DNA of 27,763 bases, from positions 1-27,763 of the forward strand of contig JAWQRN010000613.1 in NCBI GenBank assembly GCA_033557685.1, read 5' to 3'. Of this stretch, positions 20,964-27,763 are shown piece after piece (the first letter of the stretch is position 1; the number at the start of each line of letters is the position of its first letter). Source of the DNA: Sperchopsis tessellata. Lineage: Eukaryota > Arthropoda > Insecta > Coleoptera > Hydrophilidae. The position numbers and the translations under genes are program-made. Below the pieces are notes generated by a model. The model was not told the origin of the DNA and did not search any database. It saw only the letters and a program-made list of their open reading frames with translations.

Positions 20964-21010
20964 TTTTTTATACTACCGTTTAGGTAGTAAGAACGTCTGT
21001 CAAAAATAGA
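20964..21010 (-). repeat. Extra direct copy of the inner part of the right inverted repeat
   Basis: About 28 bp outside the element, the string TTTTTTATACTACCGTTTAG and the following GTAGTAAGAACGTCTGTCAAAA repeat the inner end of the right inverted repeat (20767-20810) in the same direction. It contains a perfect hairpin TACTACC-GTTTA-GGTAGTA (20971-20989). It may be the remnant of a second copy of the family or of a tandem duplication. Confidence 0.7.
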
Positions 21011-22229
21011 ATGTTGGTTTATGTGCGTTCTGATGTCCTGTGTAACTTATATAAAAAATATGTTCTATTAAGTTAATGTGTGGTGCCTCATACTACATTT
21101 AAGAATGGGTTGGAGGGATCTATACTTGGCAACAATATATTAGTCCCCGAATGGAAGTGATTGATTTTATTGATACTTTGTTTGTTTGTTTATTTGTTTT
21201 ATTTAACATCAGCCTATTTCTGTTGCTATGGCCAATCATCGATGTCAGGGATTAGGCTGCTTCACCTGGGAATTTTTCCGCATCCAGCATTTCAGCAATT
21301 AATAATAGCTAATAAAGGAGATTTTCTGATGCTGACAATGCCTATATCACTAGGACACAATTAAAAACAGAAATTGTAAATTAAACAGATCTGCCAACTG
21401 TTCACATATCCTGCAATTTCTTAGAAAACAATGCAAAACCTTTGAAAGTTGTACATGAAGTAGTTATTCTTTACCATTAGCCACACAACAAACTACTAAT
21501 AGTCTAGGAAACTCAAGTACAACACCGCTGACAAGGGCCTCATCAACAACGAAAATTCCTTGCAATTAGTTATAATACTCTCTAGTTTTAAATAAATCAG
21601 TAACTGTTTTTTTGTGTGACATAGCCCCTAGATATCAGTAATAATAACAATAGAAGCTAAATATTTACTTACATAGCTGTGAATTGTTAAATCTTAAGTG
21701 GGATTTATCATGTAAACTCTACACATTGACCTTGAATAATAGCTGAACACTATTTGCCCAATGATATTCCTGCAGACACTATTTGCCTAGTAAAATAGTG
21801 TTTAAATAGAAATAAGTGTTATAAAGCTATATTTTCAGGAAGAAGCTATATGCCATATTTCTATTTTTACACAAGAACATTATACTCTTCACTTTTTCTT
21901 TTATCCACATAATCTCATTAAAATCAACACATAGATGCAGGAACCTCCATGTGATTTGCTATTTCTGGACCAGCAGGACACCATGTCGATCCAGTCAAGT
22001 TCAGTCAGACAAATTATGGTTTTGTTTGATAACTTCCAGTAAGCTGTTATTCCAAGAGTTTTATTCCTTAGCTCTGAATATTCCGATGAAATATGTTAAT
22101 ACTGGCATGCATTGTTATAAGTGTGACATAATGTTTATATTTTGAAATCTCTGGTGGTTTGCTTCAACTGGTTATCTCAGAGTTCGTTCTAAAAGTTTAT
22201 TCGTTTACTGTATTTCCATCCCGCTTAAA
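21011..22229. other. Unassigned AT-rich DNA with a possible retroposon tail
   Basis: I recognise no protein. At 21175-21215 the minus strand reads GGCTGATGTTAAATAAAAC followed by A/C-rich repeats (AAATAAACAAACAAA), a form often seen at the 3' tails of insect LINEs or SINEs. The moderately GC-rich 21215-21300 would be its body. No promoter boxes or target duplication were found. Confidence 0.35.
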
Positions 22230-22735
22230 GTAGAATCTGCTGAGGCACAGTCTCATAGCGGCCAAAATTCCTCTGAGTATAACTTCATTTCAAAACTAGT
22301 ATTTGCACTTAGATAATTTACCTCTCTGTTACCATTATCCTTGACCCTAAACAAGAACATCCACAGCCTCTTGATTTGTAATTTCCTACCAGCTAAGTAA
22401 ATTTTGTTGTCTTCCAAAATATATCTCTTCCTTACGTATGTTTTCTGTTTTCTATTTCATTTCGTATAGACCTGTTTCCAAACTTGAAAAGTGTCCCCAA
22501 TTCTTCCCTCCTTGATAATTACTTCATTTTTGTTACTTGCATAACTTTTCATATTTTCTGTATCGGTTCCTTTTGTTCAACTTATTGATCTTCAGCTTTT
22601 AACTCTGAAAGTGAGGTATTTTATTTAATTTTGCAAAGAGTCTATTACATCACTCTTGTTTGGAATCAACAGGTTTTCAGTTAGAATAATCTCTTCCGTA
22701 TCTTTTATGGTTACGAAAGTCTCAACAGTGGAGAA
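22230..22735 (-). pseudogene. Unassigned coding-like relic
   Basis: The minus strand from 22735 downward reads TVETFVTIKDTEEIILTENL and PNKSDVIDSLQN, then stops. Farther down, from about 22554, one frame gives MKSYASNKNEVIIKEGRIGD, VWKQVYTK, a stop, RKRYILEDNKIYLAGRKL, IKRLWMFLFRVKDNGN and FEMKLYSEEFWPL, ending at about 22258. This is about 100 codons with a single stop, longer than expected by chance in DNA this AT-rich, with a protein-like composition. I do not recognise the family. It directly abuts the Ty3/gypsy relic on the other strand. It could be an accessory ORF of a retroelement, a decayed host exon or chance. Confidence 0.35.
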
Positions 22736-22747
22736 ATAAACATGATA

Positions 22748-23665
22748 TATGAAGTGTTCTGGGACTCTGTACTTACTATCGAAGATTTGTCCCAGAGATA
22801 GCTGATATAGCTAAGCCTTAGCATAAGCTGATGGAAGAAGCAAACAAATTTAAATAGGCAGAATAATGCCAGGAAGCGTTTGACGAATTGAAAATAATCT
22901 TAGCTAAGGCTACAAACCTTAGTTATCCTCGAATGATCGGACAGTTCATTTTGGACACTGTCGCTAGAAACAACGGCATTGTGACCGTACTCTCACAATC
23001 CAAGATGATTAAGAAACAAAGATTTTATACTTCAGGAAGACCCTCTCAAAAAACTACTGTGTCATAAGACAGGAAATTCTAGCTGTTGTTAAAGCTATAA
23101 AGCACTTCCAGAAGTACTTGTACGGAAGGCAATTCCTCCTTAGAGCAGATCATGTTGCCCTACAATGCCTTCTTCACATTGAAAATCCAGAAGGTAAGAT
23201 TGCTAGGTGGCTGGAAAAACTGCAAATATATCACTTTACCACAGTAGATGTAAGATTCATAACAACGCTGATGCTTTATCAAGTAGATCCTGTCCAGAGG
23301 AGGTGGAAGGATGAATGGATGAGGAAATAAAAAGAGCACAAGAAGATCAAGACCTGTTATCAAATCTCAATAGGAAGCAGAAAAGGCGACGACCAGCATG
23401 GGAAGAAGTAGTCAACCTGAACCAAACCGTGAAAATGGTAAATGAATTATTGAAGAGGGTCTTAGAGAACGAAGTGGGAGATGAAGAGACCCTACAGCTG
23501 GTGCTACCTAAAAAGAGAGGGCAAGATATGTTGGAAGTACTACACAATGGGAGTTCTGGAAGCTATTTAGGTGCAAGAAACACAATTGAGAAGATTTGAA
23601 AAAAATTTTATTGTGTCAACTGTCAAAATGATGTCAAAGAGTGGTGTCTCTACATTACTGAACAA
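22748..23665 (+). pseudogene. Ty3/gypsy pol relic: RT end, RNase H, integrase zinc-binding start
   Basis: The frame reads VLGLCTYYRRFVPEIADIAK (about 22757-22817), a stop, HKLMEEANKFK, CQEAFDELKIILAKATNL (about 22869-22922), then GQFILDTVARNNGIVTVLSQ (about 22942-23001). In this RNase H start the family's D-A-S reads Val-Ala-Arg. It is followed by EILAVVKAIKHFQKYLYGRQ (about 23075-23131, frameshifted), RADHVALQCLLH, EGKIARWLEKLQIYHFT (about 23192-23242) and NNADALSSRSC. The integrase start LQLVLPKKRGQDML, VLHNGSSGSYLGARNTIEKI and CQNDVKEWC (about 23500-23645) corresponds to the HHCC zinc-binding domain, with Tyr in place of one His. The catalytic integrase core is absent beyond about 23665. 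Several stops and frameshifts make it non-functional. Confidence 0.88.
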
Positions 23666-23796
23666 TACTAGCACCTGCAATAGAACTTACTTCAGAAAGT
23701 TCTAAAAAAAGCTATGGGACGCTCACGCCTCATATAGTCAGTCCAGAGTGGTTTTGACATTTCTAGATATTTAAGAAGAGCCTTTATACGTTGATG

Positions 23797-23828
23797 TATA
23801 AGCAGCCAGTCACGCTACGGAGTCAGTT
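23797..23828 (+). promoter_or_regulatory. TATA box and arthropod initiator at canonical spacing
   Basis: TATAAG (23797-23802) is followed by TCAGTT (23823-23828), the arthropod initiator. The A is 28 bp downstream of the TATA start, as in Pol II core promoters. It lies about 0.4 kb before ORF1 of the LINE at 24240, or it could be the U3/R part of a decayed LTR. Such short motifs can arise by chance. Confidence 0.35.
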
Positions 23829-24239
23829 ATACTACAGAGTGTGATACCACGTTGAATCAAATAAGGGTGCTTTCCACAGTTCGGAACAAATCTGCCGGCG
23901 CAAACTATTCAGACGATTAATATACCCGTTAGAAATACAGTTACATAACTTATCATTGTGTTACTGTAAACTATGCACTTTAAAACAAATACAGTTTAAA
24001 TTTGTTGAATTGCTAGGTGTGAACCCGTAAAAACATTATAAAGTTTTGTTAGTAACAGTTTTTATTTTTCTTCTACCTTATGTTCATGTTCAGAAGGATC
24101 AAAATTACGGGTTTTAAGTTGCCATATCTTTTATAAAAATTAAAGGGTGCACAAAATAAATAAATTCGTATCCTTAAAGCAATGGGGTTTATTTAATTCT
24201 ACTTATATATTGAATATGTTTGCCATTTTCCAGTGTTCA

Positions 24240-25121
24240 GTGTGATCTAACTTTAAAATACAATTTTGGGGCCTGATCAGATTTCCAGCCAAACTGTTAC
24301 ATGTTCTGGATGAGGATAGTTTACATTTTGATTATTGTCAAAAACCTTTATGCCGATCATGTTCAGAACAGCTAAAAGAAACATGACATTTTTCTATAAA
24401 TCTTATGCTCAAGGATATACTCACAAGAAAAAAATAATTGAAATAATGGAATGTAATTCCTTGTTATTAAAAAAAAACAAATGAAAAATTACAAGGCGAG
24501 GTTGAAGTACTTCGTGATAGCAACCACGATTTAATTAAACCCCTAAATGCTAAAGTGAAAATTGTTTTACCGAAAACAAGCAATACTAAAACCATTAAAA
24601 AGTACTATTCATACAAAAGAGAATAAGAAAATTAATCGGAATTAGGATAATCTTCGTCAGGAAGAGATAAACAGATGTTGAGTGAAAAAAATGATAAACA
24701 AATGGATGACAAATGAAAGAAAAGTATAGAAATGCAGGCAGGTATGCATGAGAAAAATTCAAACGAAGAAGTTTTTAGCATATTTTCAGGTGGTAAAATA
24801 CAAAAGATAAGAAATTTAAATTTAATAATGGGAACAGAAAAACAAAAATAATTTGCAGTGGCTACCGATAAAAGAAAACATTGTTATTTCATTTCAAGAT
24901 TACATGCAGATGTAACAATAGAAGAAATGATTACATACCTTGGCAATCTGCAGGCAGCAGAAAATGAGGTGGAAAAATTAAAACCAAAATATGAACAAGT
25001 GGGCTATAGTTCGTTTAAGATTGGAGTTCCAGTGTTGTGTACGGAAAAAATTACTAATGGAGATGAATGGCCAGAGGGTACATTAATAAACAGATATAAT
25101 TTCAAGACGAAAGAAAGTTAA
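24240..25121 (+). pseudogene. LINE ORF1 relic (zinc-finger N-terminus, Gag-like C-terminus)
   Basis: Near the start a Cys/His cluster can be read (DYCQKPLCRSCSEQL, about 24331-24377), like the zinc/PHD-type finger at the head of ORF1 in this LINE group. It is followed by Lys-rich sequence with many stops. The best-kept part (24858-25121) has HCYFISRLHADVTIEEMITY, a Lys/Glu-rich stretch, then YSSFKIGVPVLC and EWPEGTLINRYNF. This is the pattern of the C-terminal RNA-binding domain of such ORF1 proteins (SRL..DVT...V..YL ... SFK+GVP ... WP.G....R+.F). ORF1 proteins coat the LINE RNA and accompany ORF2. The protein is not functional here. Confidence 0.72.
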
Positions 25122-25379
25122 ACGACAAATTTTCAAATACATCCGCGTCAAAAAGGAAATTAGTCACAAAAATAATGTGATATATCAGAGTATTGGTAAT
25201 GCAGAAAAACAGAAAAATAAAAAACCAGAATCAATGTCACTCATCAGAATGTCCAATCTTTAGGAAATAGTATTGATAAACAGCAGGTTCTATTGAGTTA
25301 GAAGAATGCTATTTTCTATGTATGTGTAATTTAACATTGGAAATCAAGTGAACAATTGCTTACTTTGAGGATCGCCAGT

Positions 25380-26500
25380 TTTCAGCTTGCCTTCTGCAGA
25401 GAAGAAAACGAAAGTGGAGGTGCAGCCGTTTATCATAAAAATGATGTTCAGGGACAACGAAGAGAAGATCTCACTAAACTATGTAATGGATTAGAGTGTG
25501 CAGCTGCTGAAATCATAGTGTGTAGTGTCTCAGTGTTAGTGATTTCAGTTTATCGACCACTGGGCTCAAATATAGACAGTTTTTTAAATGTGCTAGCGAA
25601 CATTAATGAGTTAATTCATGAACCATCCATTGTATGTCTATTTTCACATTTCAGATCAGAAGGCCTAAAAGTTCAGTTTTTAAGTGGAGGGGCTGTTGCG
25701 GAATAGGTATTTCTCAAAAAGAATTTTTGGTAATTTAAATAAACTTAATTTTAAACAAAATTTATCGGTGCAAAACTGGGAAGCATTTTTTTTTTAATTT
25801 ACTGGTGATTGGGATCAAATCCCATAACGCCATGGGAAGCAGTTTATATTTGCCCGGAACAAGATGTAAATGCACCATGAAATACATTTTTTTTGCATTT
25901 ATAATATTATTTAATGAATCTTTTCCATTCAAATGGTTAGAGGTAGAGTAAATAATTGAATGAAACCATATTATAGTCAAGAAGTAACTGAATGTAAAAG
26001 GCAGCGAGATATATTATTAATTTTGTCTAGATATGAAAATATATTTAAAATAAATTAGAACGAATTAAAGAAATATTATAACAATTTATTTGAAAAAAGC
26101 AAATCAAAATATTGCACAGGCATAATAAGTGCGTTTGAAAATAAATCTAACTGTGTTTGGAATGTAATGAAAGATATTAAAGAGCAAAATAACCAAGGTG
26201 ATTAAATACCAATAACAGGAGAACCAAAGGCGATGGCAAATAATTTTAATACATATTTAATAAATGCTGCATCCAATCTATTGAATAACATAAATATACC
26301 CAAATTTTCTTGCCATATAAACAATAATAATAAAGCAATATTTCTTGAGCCTGTGACTCTAAATGAAATAGTAAATTGTTTTAACAGTAAAAATTTAAGC
26401 ATAGTGGGAACTATGAAATTCAAACCTATATCATAAGAATATGCATTGCCGAAATCTGCGAGACAGTTTGTCATATTTTAATAATGCATTTTTATGGGGA
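25380..26500 (+). pseudogene. LINE ORF2 relic: endonuclease and RT N-terminus
   Basis: CREENESGGAAVYHKND (25393-25443), GLECAAAEIIVCSVSVLVIS and VYRPLGSNIDSFLNVLANIN (25548-25607) match the central part of the apurinic-type endonuclease (GG.A.+ ... YRPP..N...F+..L). The expected G-D-F-N motif is degraded (VCLFSHFR). After decayed sequence come NLSVQNWEAFF (about 25762), FNESFPFKW, SKSKYC and VWNVMKDIKEQN (26156-26192), NNFNTYLINAASNLLN (26239-26286), and AIFLEPVTLNEIVNCFNSKN (26336-26395), the linker and first RT block. The sequence ends near FVIF..NNAFLWGICS without the palm. There are multiple stops and frame changes. Confidence 0.78.
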
Positions 26501-26649
26501 ATTTGTTCCAGATCAACTTAAATATGCATTAATATTATTATGCTATGAATGGCCCGACATTGAAATGTCAGTCGGAGACCACCACGTATTTGTTTTACAT
26601 TTACGTACGATGCAGTGCGAATATTTATAAAAATTAGAAACAACAAAGA

Positions 26650-27680
26650 AGAGTAAAAGGTACAGGATAGGAACATGGAACATAAGAGGGGTAAATGGAA
26701 AAGAGGAAGAACTAGTGGAAGAAATGCAGAAGGCAAAACTACAAATTCTCGCTATAACTGAAACAAAAAATTGAGGACAGAGAAGTGTAAATTTGGGAAA
26801 GGGATATACACTATTTTATAGCGGAGTAAAGGACACAGGCAACGCCCAGGCAGGGGTAGGAATAGTAGTGGCAGAGGAAAAAGTAAAAGATGTAAAGGAA
26901 TGGAAATGCAGAACAGAAAGAATCATGAAATAGAAAAGAAACACTAATTGAAAGTGGCAATAGTGTTAGTTTACGGACCCAATGAAGATGACAACAAAGA
27001 CAATAAGGACATATTTTAGGAAGGACAAATAATAATAGCGGGCGATTTTAATAGTAGAGTGGGAAATAAAACGGAAGGATATGAGGAAATTCGGGGAAGA
27101 TATGGGATAGAGGCAATGAACATCAATGGAAGAAGAATGCTGGAATTCCGTCTGACAAATAACATGGGGATTACGAATACAATGTTTAAGCAGAAAGACA
27201 CAAATTTACAAGAGAAATTAGAAGCAGTAAGGAAAAGTCAATAATAGACTACATTTTGGTGGAAACAGACAATATAGAAAATGTAACAAATACAAGAGTC
27301 AGAAGGGGAGTGGAGATTGGAAGTGACCACTACGTGTTGACCATAGCCATTACTGAAACCCATAAAGAAAATGCAGTACAAAGGAAATTGACCAGAACCA
27401 AATTTACAAACTGAAGGAAAAGACAGTAAGAAACAAATATCAAAGGCTAGTTGAAGGATGCAAAAAACAAGTTAACCATCCAAAAATGGATATGGAACTG
27501 ATTCAAAGGAATCATAAGAACAGCAGCAAAAGCAGCGTGGGCAGCATGTTCCATCGATGACGGAAAACAAAGTGGTGGAATCAACGAGTGAAAGATGTGA
27601 CAAAAAAGAAAAAAACTGTGGAAAGAATATTTGTAAAAGGGAACAGAGAAGGCATATGAAGATTATAAAAAAACAAAGGA
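26650..27680 (+). pseudogene. RTE-type LINE endonuclease and linker relic
   Basis: YRIGTWNIRGVNGKEEELVE (about 26661-26720), LAITETKN (26750-26773), GYTLFYSGVKDTGNAQAGVG (about 26803-26862), VAIVLVYGPNEDDN (about 26955-26997), IIIAGDFNSRVGNKTEG (about 27029-27079), NINGRRMLEFRLTNNMGITN (27121-27180), IIDYILVET (about 27243-27269) and GSDHYVLTIAI (about 27320-27352) follow the order of the apurinic-like endonuclease in RTE-type LINEs. The Glu (TETK), D-F-N and D-H active-site residues are visible. After it, WWN-, LWKEYL- and EKAYEDYKKTKEE-like pieces (27560-27681) belong to the linker. Frameshifts and stops (for example at 26774, 26929 and 27242) make it dead. The RT is lost where Ty3/gypsy sequence begins near 27681. 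Confidence 0.87.
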
Positions 27681-27763
27681 AGAAAGCTACAGGTACTCTG
27701 ATGCTAAGAAGAGGCTGATACAGACCCAAGTGGAAGATATGTTAGCTGCAGGAATTATCGAAC
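27681..27763 (+). pseudogene. Ty3/gypsy reverse transcriptase N-terminus, cut by the window edge
   Basis: The last bases read SYRYSDAKKRLIQTQ and VEDMLAAGIIE in one frame. This is the lead-in of Ty3/gypsy RTs (P-Y-R-Y-S/N...Q V..ML..GII.P S.SPW). It is in the same frame as the preceding RTE linker piece. The rest lies beyond the right edge. It cannot be the upstream part of the gypsy relic at 22748 by simple order, because it lies downstream of it on the same strand. Confidence 0.7.

Larger units (their letters stand above)
24240..26520 (+). mobile_element. CR1/Jockey-group LINE, 5' half (ORF1, endonuclease, RT start)
   Basis: A second LINE of the same broad group as the one at the left edge but of a different family. 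It has an ORF1 relic (24240-25121), an endonuclease relic (25380-25680), a linker and the RT fingers (to about 26500). It stops before the RT palm: the catalytic core is missing and an RTE element begins after about 26530. All coding segments are broken. Confidence 0.8.

Noticed and set aside
24858..25121. Host gene for an 87-residue protein
   Set aside because: It matches the C-terminal domain of LINE ORF1 and is followed by the endonuclease of the same element.
25762..26474. Minus-strand open frames opposite the second CR1-like LINE
   Set aside because: Shadows of plus-strand ORF2 relic sequence.
1..27763. CRISPR array, operon, toxin system or prokaryotic insertion
   Set aside because: No spaced direct repeats, ribosome-binding sites or bacterial gene families. 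All evidence points to an animal genome.

Overview
The window looks like a piece of a large, AT-rich, transposon-laden arthropod genome, most likely an insect. It contains spliceosomal introns, BEL/Pao and Ty3/gypsy LTR retrotransposons, CR1-, Jockey- and RTE-type LINEs, a ZBED-type hAT element and a Tc1/mariner-superfamily element. The order of insect cannot be told from the sequence. I see no prokaryotic signals, rRNA, tRNA or CRISPR.

Layout: 1-1765 is the reverse-transcriptase half of a CR1-like LINE (+). 1822-2520 is a BEL/Pao gag relic (-) with a possible primer-binding site and LTR edge at 2625-2760. 2830-3400 is the RT C-terminal tail of an RTE-type LINE (+). 3405-3557 is a candidate solo LTR with a 4-bp target duplication. 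3620-6001 is a decayed BEL/Pao pol (+), followed by a possible 3' LTR at 6273-6521. 6835-10586 holds the only convincing host gene: the last three coding exons (-) of a cap-1 mRNA 2'-O-methyltransferase (CMTR1-type), open and in phase across two introns. Everything to the right of 10586 lies upstream of those exons, and I saw no further exon by eye, so it is probably one very long intron.

That upstream stretch carries a degenerate tandem repeat (11701-11942), a 2.67-kb hAT element with terminal inverted repeats (TIRs) and a degenerate 8-bp target duplication (13434-16098), a Jockey-type LINE fragment (17290-18000), and a 1.67-kb Tc1/mariner-superfamily element with unusually long TIRs and flanking TA (19265-20935). 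It continues with an unassigned minus-strand coding-like relic (22230-22735), a Ty3/gypsy RT-end/RNase H/integrase-start relic (22748-23665), the ORF1, endonuclease and RT start of a second CR1-like LINE (24240-26520), an RTE endonuclease (26650-27680) and, fused to it, the start of a Ty3/gypsy reverse transcriptase that runs off the right edge.

Apart from the CMTR1 exons, every recognisable protein is broken by stops, frameshifts or deletions. The observations most worth checking are the long-TIR mariner-type element with an extra direct copy of its inner repeat, the CMTR1 C-terminus that appears to lack a WW domain, the candidate solo LTR, and the in-frame RTE-gypsy junction.
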